Positions 6,421 through 14,904 are shown, counted from the first letter of the stretch. The stretch is 29,864 bases of DNA from CBDUBH01 sp965365345 (GCA_965365345.1 CBDUBH010000042.1:1-29864); one strand, 5' to 3'. A program made the numbers and translations. The notes: generated from the letters alone by a model not told the origin.

Positions 6421-9156
6421 ATGAAAATCAAAATATTATTCTTTGTAATTCTTTCTTCAATTTTGATCAAAGCACAAAATTTTCCGCAAGTTGATATTCC
6501 TTATCAAAAATTTGTTTTGGATAACGGATTAACTTTGATCGTGCACGAAGATCATAAAGCGCCGATTGTTGCGGTAAATGTTTGGTATCATGTCGGGTCA
6601 AAAAATGAAAAAAGAGGCAAAACCGGATTTGCGCATTTGTTCGAGCATTTAATGTTCAACGGAAGTGAAAATTTTGATGATGATTATTTTCAGGCGCTCG
6701 AAAGAGTAGGCGCTACGGATTTGAACGGAACTACAAATAAAGACAGAACAAATTATTTTCAGAATGTTCCTAAATCAGCTTTTGATGTTGCGCTTTGGAT
6801 GGAATCTGACAGAATGGGGCATTTACTTGGCGCAGTTACTCAGGCAAAATTAGATGAGCAGCGCGGAGTTGTTCAAAATGAAAAACGCCAGGGCGAAAAT
6901 CAGCCTTACGGAAGAAAAATTTATTGGGCTATTTCAGAAAATACTTATCCCGTAAATCATCCTTATAACTGGCAAACGATCGGTTATATGGAAGATCTCG
7001 ATTCAGCAAAATTGAACGATGTTCATGAATGGTTCAAAACTTATTACGGCGCGGCAAATGCAGTTTTAGTAATTGCAGGCGATGTAAATCCAACTGAAGT
7101 AAAAGAAAAAGTAGAAAAATATTTCGGTGACATTCCCGCAGGACCTCCAATTACAAAACAAGATGTTTGGGTTGCTCCGAGAACCGGTACTCACAGAATG
7201 CAAATGCAGGATAGAGTTCCGCAATCAAGAATTTATATGGTTTGGAACGTTCCCGAATGGAAAAATAAAGAGTTTAATCAGCTTGAACTTTTAAGCGATG
7301 TTTTGGCTTCGGGAAAAACTTCAAGATTGTATAAAAGATTAGTTTACACTGATCAAATTGCAACTGATGTAAATGCTTACGCAAGTTCAGGTGAAATTGG
7401 AAGTCAATTTTATATAATTGCAACCGCAAAAGCCGGAGTTGAACTTTCAAAAGTTGAAAATGCGATAAATGATGAATTAAATAAAATTTTTAATGAAGGA
7501 ATTTCTCAGCAGGAAATGCAGAGAGTTAAAACTCAGACTTATGCAAATTTTGTTCGCGGAATTGAACGCATAGGCGGTTTCGGTGGAAAATCCGATATTC
7601 TTGCTCAATGCGAAGTTTACGGCGGAAATCCCGAATATTACAAAACTATCTACAAAAATTACGAATCCGCAACCGCAAACGATCTAAAATCCGTTGCAAA
7701 TAAATGGCTTTCTGATGGAAAATTTGTTTTGGAAGTTCATCCTTATCAGGAATTTAAAGTTGCTGCAAGCGGAGCCGATAGAAGCAAACTTCCCGCAACA
7801 GATGAAGCGCCTGACGCTAAATTTCCGCAAGTTGAAAAAGCTGAACTTTCAAACGGAATGAAAATCGTTCTTGCAAAAAGAAGTTCAATTCCTGTAATAA
7901 ACATGCAGCTTTTAGTTGATGCGGGATTTTCGGCAGATCAAAATTCAATTCCCGGAACGGCAAGTTTAACAAGCAATATGATGGATGAAGGAACAAAATC
8001 GAAAAACGCTTTGCAGATCAGCGAACAGCTTGATATGCTTGGCGCGCAGCTTTCAACATCATCAGGATTAGATGCATCAAGCGTTTATCTTTCATCTTTA
8101 AAAACAAATCTTGATAAATCACTTGATCTTTTTGCTGATGTAATTTTAAATCCTTCTTTCCCTGAAAATGAATTGGAAAGATTGAAAAGTGAAAGATTGG
8201 CGCAAATCAAAAGAGAAAAATCAACTCCGACTTCAGTCGGTTACAGAGTTTTGCCGCAAATTCTTTACGGACAAAATCACGCTTACGGAAATCCTTTAAC
8301 CGGAACCGGATTTGAAAATTCAATTCAAAAAATTACAAAAGCCGATTTGGAAAAATTTCATCAAACATGGTTTAAACCTAACAATTCAACTTTGATAATT
8401 GTCGGCGATATTTCTATGAATGAAATCAAACCGAAACTCGAAAAACTTTTTTCAAACTGGAAACGCGGCGAAGTTCCTCAAAAAAATATAAGCGAAGTTT
8501 CATCGCAAGCCGGAAAAACAATTTATCTTGTAAACCGTCCGGGCGCTGAGCAATCAGTTATTTATGCCGCTCAGGTAGTTTCCGCAATTAATGAAAAAGA
8601 TTACATTTCAACAGAATCAATGAATCAAATTTTGGGCGGAAGTTTTACATCAAGAATTAATATGAATCTTCGCGAAGATAAACATTGGTCATACGGCGCG
8701 CGCAGCGGAATTATGAATACAAAATCGCAAAGACCGTTTATAGTTTCGGCGCTTGTTCAAACCGATAAAACAATGGAATCAATGCAGGAAATTTACAAAG
8801 AAGTTACGCAATATTTGGATGGCAAACCCGTAACAGAAGATGAATTGAACAAGATCAAATTGAATCAAACTTTAGAATTGCCGGGCTCATGGGAAACTTC
8901 CAACGCAATTTTAAATAGTTTAGCGACTGTTGTACTTTACAATTTGCCTGAAAATTATTACGAAACTTACTCGCAAAATGTTAAAGAATTAACACTGAAT
9001 AAAATCGCCGATGCCGCAAAACAGAACTTAAAACCCGATAATTTAATTTGGGTTGTTGTCGGCGATAAAGATAAAATTGAAAGTAAATTAAAAGAATTGA
9101 ATTACGAAATCAAATATGTTGATAGTGACGGAAATTCAATTCAGGAAAATTTATAA
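6421..9156 (+). CDS. Secreted two-domain M16 zinc protease (pitrilysin family)
   Basis: 911 residues from ATG 6421, which begins a good signal peptide (MKIKILFFVILSSILIKAQ); a longer frame from 6385 would bury it, and AGGT lies 6 nt before 6421. The inverted zinc motif HLFEH is at residues 72-76 in 'KTGFAHLFEHLMFNGS', with a distal Glu in 'EQRGVVQNEKRQ' (about 140-150). A second, catalytically inactive M16 half begins about residue 470 ('VEKAELSNGMKIVLAKRSSIPVINMQLLVDAG'), giving the usual tandem clamshell. Expected in the periplasm or outer-membrane fraction, degrading oligopeptides. Single gene followed by a terminator. Confidence 0.9.
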   Translation: MKIKILFFVILSSILIKAQNFPQVDIPYQKFVLDNGLTLIVHEDHKAPIVAVNVWYHVGSKNEKRGKTGFAHLFEHLMFNGSENFDDDYFQALERVGATDLNGTTNKDRTNYFQNVPKSAFDVALWMESDRMGHLLGAVTQAKLDEQRGVVQNEKRQGENQPYGRKIYWAISENTYPVNHPYNWQTIGYMEDLDSAKLNDVHEWFKTYYGAANAVLVIAGDVNPTEVKEKVEKYFGDIPAGPPITKQDVWVAPRTGTHRMQMQDRVPQSRIYMVWNVPEWKNKEFNQLELLSDVLASGKTSRLYKRLVYTDQIATDVNAYASSGEIGSQFYIIATAKAGVELSKVENAINDELNKIFNEGISQQEMQRVKTQTYANFVRGIERIGGFGGKSDILAQCEVYGGNPEYYKTIYKNYESATANDLKSVANKWLSDGKFVLEVHPYQEFKVAASGADRSKLPATDEAPDAKFPQVEKAELSNGMKIVLAKRSSIPVINMQLLVDAGFSADQNSIPGTASLTSNMMDEGTKSKNALQISEQLDMLGAQLSTSSGLDASSVYLSSLKTNLDKSLDLFADVILNPSFPENELERLKSERLAQIKREKSTPTSVGYRVLPQILYGQNHAYGNPLTGTGFENSIQKITKADLEKFHQTWFKPNNSTLIIVGDISMNEIKPKLEKLFSNWKRGEVPQKNISEVSSQAGKTIYLVNRPGAEQSVIYAAQVVSAINEKDYISTESMNQILGGSFTSRINMNLREDKHWSYGARSGIMNTKSQRPFIVSALVQTDKTMESMQEIYKEVTQYLDGKPVTEDELNKIKLNQTLELPGSWETSNAILNSLATVVLYNLPENYYETYSQNVKELTLNKIADAAKQNLKPDNLIWVVVGDKDKIESKLKELNYEIKYVDSDGNSIQENL

Positions 9157-9168
9157 TTGCAAAATTTG

Positions 9169-9197
9169 AAAGCCGGAGTTTATATTCCGGCTTTTTT
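9169..9197 (+). terminator. Intrinsic terminator after the M16 protease gene
   Basis: AAAGCCGGA (9169-9177) pairs with TCCGGCTTT (9186-9194) and is followed by TTTTT. Confidence 0.85.
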
Positions 9198-9319
9198 ATT
9201 TTAAAAAGAAATTCGAAAAATTAAATTCACTTAAAAAGATATTTGAAAAACAAATTCATTTTTGAAAAAGCAAATTTAATTTCATAAATTCCGAAACATC
9301 AAAAAAACTTTGGGGCAAA

Positions 9320-10250
9320 ATGAAAATTAAATTTGTTATTCTTTTACTTACAGCTTTAAATTTTGCATCACTTGCACAAAATCTTACCGAAAGAGAAAAA
9401 TTAGCGCATCAAGTTTTGGATCATGCAGATTTTGTAAATCTTATTAAGCTTTCAACAATCAAAACACTGGAACAGAAAATGAGATTTGATCCTAATCTTG
9501 TTGATTATAAAAATGTTTTGGAAATTTTTTTTGTTGAAATACTTTCAACCGATGAAATAAAAAATAAATTTGCGAAGATTTATGCGGAAATTTACACTGA
9601 AAAAGAATTAAAACAATTGATCGTTTTTTACAAATCCGAGCTTGGACAAAAATCAATTAAAGAATCTCCGGTAATTCTGCAAAATGCGATGATTATTGGC
9701 GAAGAAGCTGTTTTGGCAAATTCAGCCGAACTTGAAAGAAGAATTAAAGCGCGCAAGCAGGAATTATTACATGAAGATGTTGCCAATACAAATTTCGCCG
9801 AGTTTGAATTTATCGAAAATGAATATTCAATTTCAGTGCCTGATAATTGGATAACCGATCAAGAATTTGTTGATGGTGCCGCATTTCAGGCAAGAACAAA
9901 ATCAAATAATGCGGCTAATAATTTTTGTTGAAGCAATTTCTGATTTTGATGAATATGATTTTGATACTGTATTTACAGGCATTTGGGATAGATTTTATTA
10001 TAACTCAAATGAATTTGAAGTTGTGGATTCAGTAAAAATTAAAGAGGGAAATTTCAATAAAGCAAAATATGAAATAGCATTGAACGTTCGCGATGTTAAT
10101 GTTCATTATCTGGGAACTGCTTTTGAAACAGAAACAAGTTTTATTCAGATGATCTGTTTTTCCGATGAACCATCTTTTGAAGATTATAAACCGGTCTTTG
10201 AAAAAATTCTTAACAGTTTTAAGCAAATCAAAATTGCTTCGGTTAAATAA
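9320..10250 (+). pseudogene. Secreted DUF2059-like plus PsbP/DcrB-like protein, broken by a frameshift
   Basis: The 5' frame (9320-9931) starts with a signal peptide (MKIKFVILLLTALNFASLAQ) and a helical DUF2059-like region ('IYAEIYTEKELKQLIVFYKSELGQKSI', about 85-115), then the start of a beta-rich domain ('NEYSISVPDNWITDQ'). It ends at a TGA after 'AANNFC'. The rest of that domain is in the next frame, from 'FVEAISDFDEYDFDTVF' (about 9925) to 'VFEKILNSFKQIKIASVK' at 10250. A one-base change in the T5 run at 9922-9926 restores one protein of ~310 residues with 'AANIFVEAISDF'. Ending domain resembles PsbP/DcrB folds, also seen in the M48 protease. Either a sequencing/assembly indel, a recent mutation or slippage; the intact downstream frame argues that any damage is recent. 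Confidence 0.7.
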
Positions 10251-10270
10251 GAATAAATAATTTTAAAAGA

Positions 10271-10295
10271 AGCGGGAAAATATTTCCCGCTTTTT
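10271..10295. terminator. Bidirectional terminator between convergent genes
   Basis: AGCGGGAAA (10271-10279) pairs with TTTCCCGCT (10283-10291) with a tight 3-nt loop, followed by TTTT and preceded by AAAA-rich sequence; sits between the frameshifted gene and the DUF5362-like gene on the other strand. Confidence 0.8.
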
Positions 10296-10297
10296 GC

Positions 10298-10699
10298 TTA
10301 ATAATAAACTTCTTGATTGCTTATGGCATCGAAAATTCCCGAACCGATCAGCATAAAAATAAAGATGAAATAGATGACCATAAAGATCAAACCGACAATA
10401 ATCAAAATCTTTTGAATGCTGAAAAATTTTCCCTGCTGTTCAAATCCGCGCTCAAGTAACGAAGCATCATTTGAATCTCTGAAATACAAAAATGAATCTC
10501 CCGCTTCACGAAGTTTCAATCCTGCTATAATTAAAGGGATTCCTATCAAGGCTCCGATAATTGTGAGACAGCAAAGCGCTCCGTAAATTATGTGGAACAA
10601 TCCGACAAATTTCATATCGTTTGAGGTTTTGCCGATAATAAAAGGAAGTTGATACGAACGCTGCGAAGTTTGGTTTTGTACGGTAGTTTCCAATTCCAT
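10298..10699 (-). CDS. DUF5362-like two-span membrane protein
   Basis: 133 residues. Hydrophilic N-terminus (1-25), a hydrophobic pair about residues 30-60 ('FHIIYGALCCLTIIGALIGIPLIIAGLKL'), a soluble segment with 'LREAGDSFLYFRDSNDASLLERGFEQQGKFF', and a strong final span about 95-120. The 'IAGLKLREAGDSF' pattern is what I associate with DUF5362, a family of unknown function common in this part of the bacteria. Ribosome site GGAG lies 6 nt before the ATG. Single gene; no partner suggested by the neighbours. Confidence 0.65.
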   Translation of the reverse strand: MELETTVQNQTSQRSYQLPFIIGKTSNDMKFVGLFHIIYGALCCLTIIGALIGIPLIIAGLKLREAGDSFLYFRDSNDASLLERGFEQQGKFFSIQKILIIVGLIFMVIYFIFIFMLIGSGIFDAISNQEVYY

Positions 10700-10959
10700 A
10701 AAACGCTCCCGAAATTTTATGATTGATGAAATAAATTCAGAACTTCTGCGGAAAGATTTTTCAAATATAGAATTTTAAAACGAAATTAAAAATATTATTG
10801 AATCATTTATGAAAAAATTCAAAATAACTTTAATAATTTCGAATGATAAAAATCATTTAGAAACTTGGAATAGTTTACGGTTCCGAAATCGGAATAACAT
10901 AAAACTTATTTTTTTAAAATCTCAAATTCAGATTTTGAAAATAAAATGAATTTTGAATT
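10700..10959. other. AT-rich intergenic gap
   Basis: About 260 bp between two minus-strand genes. No repeat, RNA fold or terminator that I can support; it should hold the promoter of the DUF5362-like gene. Confidence 0.4.
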
Positions 10960-11898
10960 TTACTTTTGCATCTGAAAAGTATTGCGTTCCCAAAAAACTC
11001 CGTCAGAAAATCCCTGAATTTTTTTATCCGTTTCTGCTAAACTCAATCTTTTTTCGGCAAGAAGACAATAATCCGAATTCTGTTCAATTCCCAAATATTT
11101 TCTGTTCAATTTTTTTGCGGTTACCGAAGTTGTGCCGCTTCCCAAAAAAGGATCTAAAACAAAATCATTTTCATTTGAACTTGCAAGAATAATTTTTGCT
11201 AAAAGTTTTTCGCTTTTTTGCGTCGGATGCTCAGTATTTTCGGGCATTGACCAAAACGGAATCGTGATATCGTTCCACATATTTGAAGGATGCGTATCGC
11301 GGTAATTTCCGTTTTCGGTTTGCTGCCAATCTTTGGGATTTCCGTTTTCTTTATATGGAGCCAAAACTTTTCTGCGCAGTTTTACCGCATCAAGATTAAA
11401 AGTAAAATTTTCACTCATTGTGCAAAACCAAATATCCTCGCTTGAATTTTTCCAATTCTGTTTTGCGCCGCGTCCTTTTTCGCGCTCCCATGTAATTCTG
11501 TTGCGCACAATAAAATGATTTGCCGCCGCCAAGTGAATTGAAGTAGAAGAAAGCCAATCGCCGCAAATATAAATTGAAGCGGTCTGTTTTAATAAAGGTT
11601 TTAATGATTTCAAAACATCATCAAGCCAATTTGTGTATTCGGTAATTTCGAGTTTGTTAAATTTCCAGCCGTTAAAATTTTTATGAAGATTATAAGGCGG
11701 ATCCAAAAATAAAAGATCTATTGAATCTTCCGGTAAAAATTTTATCCAATCCTTGAAATTCCCGTTGATTGTTCCAACCGGAAGATTTTCAAATTTAAAT
11801 TTAGGGAATTTCGAGATCAAATTTTTATTGAATAAAGAAATTTCTTCATCTGATAAAGAAACAGAACGGTTTCTTTCTGACTTTATAGTTTTAGACAT
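10960..11898 (-). CDS. Beta-class site-specific DNA (adenine-N6 or cytosine-N4) methyltransferase, orphan
   Basis: 312 residues. The catalytic motif IV 'DSIDLLFLDPPYNL' comes first (about residues 60-75) and the SAM-binding motif 'FVLDPFLGSGTTSVTA' near the C-terminus, the permuted order that defines beta-class amino-methyltransferases such as M.RsrI and CcrM-type enzymes. The target-recognition part lies between ('GRGAKQNWKNSSEDIWF...HPSNMWNDI'), and 'EHPTQKSEKLL' is the conserved motif X region. No restriction endonuclease flanks it, so it is an orphan or regulatory methylase; its recognition site cannot be read from sequence. Start set at ATG 11896-11898 because a promoter candidate (11929-11958) lies inside the longer frame that begins at 11958. 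Confidence 0.85.
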   Translation of the reverse strand: MSKTIKSERNRSVSLSDEEISLFNKNLISKFPKFKFENLPVGTINGNFKDWIKFLPEDSIDLLFLDPPYNLHKNFNGWKFNKLEITEYTNWLDDVLKSLKPLLKQTASIYICGDWLSSTSIHLAAANHFIVRNRITWEREKGRGAKQNWKNSSEDIWFCTMSENFTFNLDAVKLRRKVLAPYKENGNPKDWQQTENGNYRDTHPSNMWNDITIPFWSMPENTEHPTQKSEKLLAKIILASSNENDFVLDPFLGSGTTSVTAKKLNRKYLGIEQNSDYCLLAEKRLSLAETDKKIQGFSDGVFWERNTFQMQK

Positions 11899-11928
11899 TA
11901 AAATCTTGGAAAGTTTAAAATAATTCAT

Positions 11929-11958
11929 CAAATGTAAAGATTGTAAATAAAATAACAA
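11929..11958 (-). promoter_or_regulatory. Bacteroidota-type promoter candidate for the methyltransferase gene
   Basis: On the minus strand TTG (11956-11958), 19-nt spacer, then TACATTTG (11929-11936), matching the TTG-N17-23-TAnnTTTG pattern known for Bacteroidetes primary sigma factor. It would start transcription ~10 nt further on, leaving a short leader before the ATG at 11898. Confidence 0.45.
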
Positions 11959-12137
11959 AATCTAAATTTTCTAAAATTCAGGAAAAGAAATTATATTTTT
12001 GAAAAATTAATTCTCAAACATGATAATGACTTTTTTGTCAAGATTGATGCAAAAAGAAATTAATTTTCAAATATTGCTATTTAATAAAAAAAACAATTTT
12101 TTAGGGGGTAAAGTTTTCTTTTAAAAGCAATTTGACT

Positions 12138-12154
12138 TTGGCACGCAAGTTGTA
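12138..12154 (+). promoter_or_regulatory. Sigma-54-like promoter of the ferredoxin gene
   Basis: TTGGCACGCAAGTTGTA: matches the consensus TGGCAC-N5-TTGCA with one change (TTGT for TTGC). The GG and GT doublets are exactly 12 positions apart (12140 and 12152), the required -24/-12 geometry. Predicted start about 12165, 44 nt before the ATG. No enhancer-binding site was identified. Confidence 0.5.
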
Positions 12155-12208
12155 ATTTAAAAGGAAACTTAAAAATAATTTAATATTTCAATATAGGAGA
12201 TATCAAAA

Positions 12209-12418
12209 ATGGTAATTACAGATGAATGCATCAGCTGTCAAGCATGTGTAGATGAATGTGAACATAATGCAATATATGGCGCAGGAGATAGCTACGAATT
12301 TAACGGTGAAGTAAAAGCTCCTCTTTCAGAAGATCATACTTACATTGCACCTGAAATGTGCGATAATTGCAAATCATGTGTTGAAGTTTGCGCGGTAGAC
12401 GCAATAGTAGAAGGCTAA
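12209..12418 (+). CDS. 2[4Fe-4S] bacterial-type ferredoxin
   Basis: 69 residues with two cluster motifs: 'CISCQACVDEC' (C8-x2-C-x2-C-x3-C) and 'CDNCKSCVEVC' near the C-terminus, separated by a longer acidic loop ('YEFNGEVKAPLSEDHTYIAPE'), as in Chlorobi-type ferredoxins. Low-potential electron carrier, which in relatives serves pyruvate/2-oxoglutarate:ferredoxin oxidoreductases or nitrogenase. Excellent ribosome site (AGGAGAT, 6 nt upstream) and a sigma-54-like promoter suggest regulated, strong expression. Strong terminator follows. The partner enzyme is not in the window. Confidence 0.92.
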   Translation: MVITDECISCQACVDECEHNAIYGAGDSYEFNGEVKAPLSEDHTYIAPEMCDNCKSCVEVCAVDAIVEG

Positions 12419-12434
12419 TAGGACTCCTTTTAAT

Positions 12435-12466
12435 AAAAAACCCCGGTTTTTCAACCGGGGTTTTTT
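12435..12466. terminator. Strong bidirectional terminator
   Basis: AAAAAACCCCGGTT (12435-12448), loop TTTC, AACCGGGGTTTTTT (12453-12466): fourteen-base perfect arms, serving ferredoxin on the plus strand and thioredoxin on the minus strand. Confidence 0.92.
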
Positions 12467-12490
12467 CGTTTTGGTCTTTATCTATATTAA

Positions 12491-12820
12491 CTAAGATAAA
12501 TGAGGCATCAATTTACTTACTAAATGCTGTTTTGGAACCGCGCCGATAACTGCATCAACCATTCTTCCATTTTTGAAAACTCCCAAAGTTGGTATGCTCA
12601 TAATTCCGTATTTGGAAGCAACTTCATAATTTTCATCGGTATTAATTTTTACTACCTTCAATTTTCCAGTTAGATCTTTTGCAATTTCTTCCACAACGGG
12701 AGCAACCATTCTGCAAGGTCCGCACCAAGGTGCCCAAAAATCAACAAGCACGGGAATATTTGAAGAAAGAACTTCCGTTCCGAAATTATTATCAGTTCCG
12801 ATAATTACACTATTTGACAT
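12491..12820 (-). CDS. trxA: Thioredoxin
   Basis: 109 residues, the standard size. Active site WCGPC in 'VLVDFWAPWCGPCRMVAPVVEEIA' (about residues 27-50), cis-Pro in 'SIPTLGVFKNG' and the closing 'GAVPKQHLVSKL'. Reduces disulfides of cytosolic proteins with electrons from thioredoxin reductase, which is not in the window. The start at ATG 12818-12820 is set by AGAGGAAA 6 nt upstream; the frame continues back to 12859 without a ribosome site. It is convergent with ferredoxin and shares its terminator. Confidence 0.93.
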   Translation of the reverse strand: MSNSVIIGTDNNFGTEVLSSNIPVLVDFWAPWCGPCRMVAPVVEEIAKDLTGKLKVVKINTDENYEVASKYGIMSIPTLGVFKNGRMVDAVIGAVPKQHLVSKLMPHLS

Positions 12821-12896
12821 TTTTATTTCCTCTTTTAATTTTATAAAGATATGATGCATGAAAAAAGAATTGGTTTCAAAAAGTTTTGGAGAAAAG

Positions 12897-13250
12897 ATGA
12901 AGTTTTTTATTCTGTTTTTATTTTTTGCAACTTTAGGTTTTGCGCAGGAAAATTTTGAATCAAAAATTGATATCGCTTATCAAAATGCCAAAAAAGGAAT
13001 TTACCACGGATTTGAAAATTTGAACGAAAAGAAAAATAATTTTAAAAATGATCTTATAATTGATGATAAACTTATTTCCACAGTTTCAATTTCAAAAGAA
13101 ATTAACGGAGTAAAAATTGAATCAACCGGATTTTACGAATCATTTAAAATTTCAATAACCGCTTACAAATCATTTGTAAGTTTGATAAATGAAGGATTTT
13201 ACTCACCTGATAGTTTAAAATCACCACCGCCGAAAAAGAAGAAAAAATAA
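12897..13250 (+). CDS. Small secreted protein of unknown function with Lys-rich tail
   Basis: 117 residues: signal peptide (MKFFILFLFFATLGFAQ), a helical/beta middle part with 'IDIAYQNAKKGIYHGFENLNEKKNNFKNDLI', and an unusual end 'PPPKKKKK'. I know no family. ATG 12897 has GGAG 5 nt upstream and puts the signal peptide at the N-terminus; a longer frame from 12858 would overlap the thioredoxin leader. Faces the repeat-rich gap 13251-13540. Confidence 0.6.
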   Translation: MKFFILFLFFATLGFAQENFESKIDIAYQNAKKGIYHGFENLNEKKNNFKNDLIIDDKLISTVSISKEINGVKIESTGFYESFKISITAYKSFVSLINEGFYSPDSLKSPPPKKKKK

Positions 13251-13305
13251 AAAGATGAAAATATTATCTTTGGTTATTGCGGGTGAAACGTGAAATCTTT
13301 TTATC

Positions 13306-13457
13306 CGTCATTCAGGCTTGTCCGGAATCCTTTTTCTCACAACTGTTTAAGTAATTATTGAAACGATAAGTAAAATATTGATTTAATTTTCATAATCGCA
13401 AGTTTAAAATGATTTATAATTTCAGGTAAGAAATATTCCGTACAAGCCGGAATGACG
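13306..13457. repeat. Imperfect long inverted repeat, MITE-like intergenic element
   Basis: The arms 13306-13328 and 13435-13457 (23 nt) are reverse complements with two mismatches; both begin/end with CGTCATTC and contain GGCTTGT-CGGAAT. The ~106 bp between is non-coding. GC-richer than surroundings. The size and ends fit a non-autonomous miniature element or a genome-wide palindromic repeat; a second GC-rich palindromic piece (CCCGCAGGGATGCCTTCGGC, 13507-13526) follows. No target-site duplication was identified. Confidence 0.55.
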
Positions 13458-13540
13458 AAAATAAAAATATATTAAATTTAATAATCTTTTTATCTTTGAA
13501 TCTTTTCCCGCAGGGATGCCTTCGGCACTAATCTTTAAAT

Positions 13541-14299
13541 TTATTTCCCGTTCAAAATTCTAATAACTTCCGCATGAATTTCTTTTGAAGCGGCAACTGT
13601 GCTGTTTCCTTTAACGGCATCGTTTCCATAATAATCAGTAATAACGCCGCCCGCGCCTTTAATAACCGGAATTAAAGCCATCGTATCCCAAATTGACATT
13701 ATCGGATCGATCATAATATCAGCAAATCCGGTGGCAACCAAATAATAGCCGAAACAATCGCCCCAATTTCTGTAAAGTTTAACCTTATGCGTTAAATTAT
13801 TGAACGAATCTATATTTTGATATTTTTCAATATTCAAATGATCCGTTGTTAAAAGAACCGCATCTTCAATTTTGTTGCAGTTTCTTAATTGAACTTTTGA
13901 ATTGTTTAACTCCGCCGAAAAATTATCACCGATCAAGAATTCATTTAAAACCGGCTGATTAATTACACCCAAAACCGGTTCGTTATTTTTTGTTAAAGCG
14001 ATCAAAGTCCCGAAAGTCGGAGTACCGCATATAAAACTTTTTGTTCCGTCTATCGGATCCAAAATCCATTGATATTCTGCATTTTCCTTATGAATTCCAA
14101 ACTCTTCGCCTAAAATTCCATGGTCGGGAAATTCTTTCATAATCAATTCACGCATAATTTCTTCGGCTTTTTTATCGGCAATCGTAACGGGCGATTCATC
14201 GGATTTTGTATCAATTTGAAAAGAAGTTCTGTAATAATTATTAATTACTTTGCCGCTTTCATCGGCTAAAAATTTTGCGAAACTTTTAAATTCATTCAT
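13541..14299 (-). CDS. Inositol-monophosphatase-family phosphatase, probably histidinol-phosphatase (HisN-like)
   Basis: 252 residues. Metal-binding motifs of the Mg2+/Li+-sensitive phosphatase family are present: 'GEEFG' (about 68-72), 'WILDPIDGTKSFICG' (about 82-96) and 'SIWDTMALIPVIKGAGG' near residue 210. The 'TKSFICGTPTFGTLIAL' version and overall length resemble HisN-type histidinol-phosphate phosphatases more than inositol-1-phosphatases, but substrate is uncertain. Start set at ATG 14297-14299 where similarity begins; upstream frame is AT-rich leader. No ribosome box seen. Divergent from the DUF486 gene (98-bp gap). Confidence 0.78.
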   Translation of the reverse strand: MNEFKSFAKFLADESGKVINNYYRTSFQIDTKSDESPVTIADKKAEEIMRELIMKEFPDHGILGEEFGIHKENAEYQWILDPIDGTKSFICGTPTFGTLIALTKNNEPVLGVINQPVLNEFLIGDNFSAELNNSKVQLRNCNKIEDAVLLTTDHLNIEKYQNIDSFNNLTHKVKLYRNWGDCFGYYLVATGFADIMIDPIMSIWDTMALIPVIKGAGGVITDYYGNDAVKGNSTVAASKEIHAEVIRILNGK

Positions 14300-14396
14300 A
14301 ATAATTTTAATTTGATTTTTATTGATTAAGCAAACAAAATAATATTTTCTTTTAAAAAATAAAAAAGTAATTTTGGGAAATTTTTTTGAAGGAAAA

Positions 14397-14726
14397 ATGG
14401 AAACGATAATTTTACTTTTAATTTCCAATATTTTTATGACATTTGCATGGTACGGGCATCTGAATTATAAAGATAAACCATTAATGATAGTAATTTTAGT
14501 AAGTTGGCTTATCGCATTTGCGGAATATGTTTTTCAAGTTCCTGCAAACAGAATAGGACACGGAAAATTTAATGCCGCGCAATTAAAAACGATTCAGGAA
14601 ATAATAACCCTGGTTGTATTCAGTGTATTTTCAATTTTTTATTTGAAAGAAGAATTTAAATGGAATTATTTAGTTGGATTTGGATTTATAGTATTGGCTG
14701 CAATATTTATTTTTAAAAAATGGTAA
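14397..14726 (+). CDS. DUF486/DMT-family small membrane protein
   Basis: 109 residues with four hydrophobic spans (about 3-20, 28-46, 68-85, 90-107). Contains 'FAWYGHLNY' and 'FAEYVFQVPANRIGH', signatures I associate with DUF486, a four-span relative of drug/metabolite transporters. Substrate unknown. ATG 14397 has GAAGGA upstream at 5 nt. Located immediately before the tRNA-Ser gene; separate unit. Confidence 0.8.
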   Translation: METIILLLISNIFMTFAWYGHLNYKDKPLMIVILVSWLIAFAEYVFQVPANRIGHGKFNAAQLKTIQEIITLVVFSVFSIFYLKEEFKWNYLVGFGFIVLAAIFIFKKW

Positions 14727-14767
14727 ATAAGATTAAATTAGCTCTTTACAAGAGTAATAAATTTTCA

Positions 14768-14775
14768 TATATTTG
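14768..14775 (+). promoter_or_regulatory. Possible -7 element for tRNA-Ser
   Basis: TATATTTG fits TAnnTTTG; a weak TTTACA at 14745-14750 lies 17-20 nt upstream. 30 nt before the tRNA start. Low certainty. Confidence 0.3.
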
Positions 14776-14804
14776 AAATCTGAAATTTTGATAATTTCAA
14801 CTAT

Positions 14805-14891
14805 GGAGAGTTGGCAGAGTGGTTGAATGCGGCGGTCTTGAAAACCGTTAAGGATGCAAGTCCTTCCGGGGTTCGAATCCCTGACTCTCCG
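14805..14891 (+). tRNA. tRNA-Ser (anticodon UGA)
   Basis: Full cloverleaf: acceptor GGAGAGT (14805-14811) with ACTCTCC (14884-14890), discriminator G at 14891; anticodon stem GCGGT/ACCGT with loop CTTGAAA, anticodon TGA at 14839-14841; long variable arm AAGGA-tgcaag-TCCTT, diagnostic for serine; T-loop TTCGAAT. CCA is not encoded (GCCC follows). Its 3' end is the likely insertion target of the integrase-bearing element. Confidence 0.96.
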
Positions 14892-14904
14892 CCCAGTATT
14901 TTAT

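Noticed and set aside
9922..9926. Programmed ribosomal frameshifting as the main explanation
   Set aside because: No slippery heptamer with downstream structure was seen; an indel in a homopolymer is simpler.
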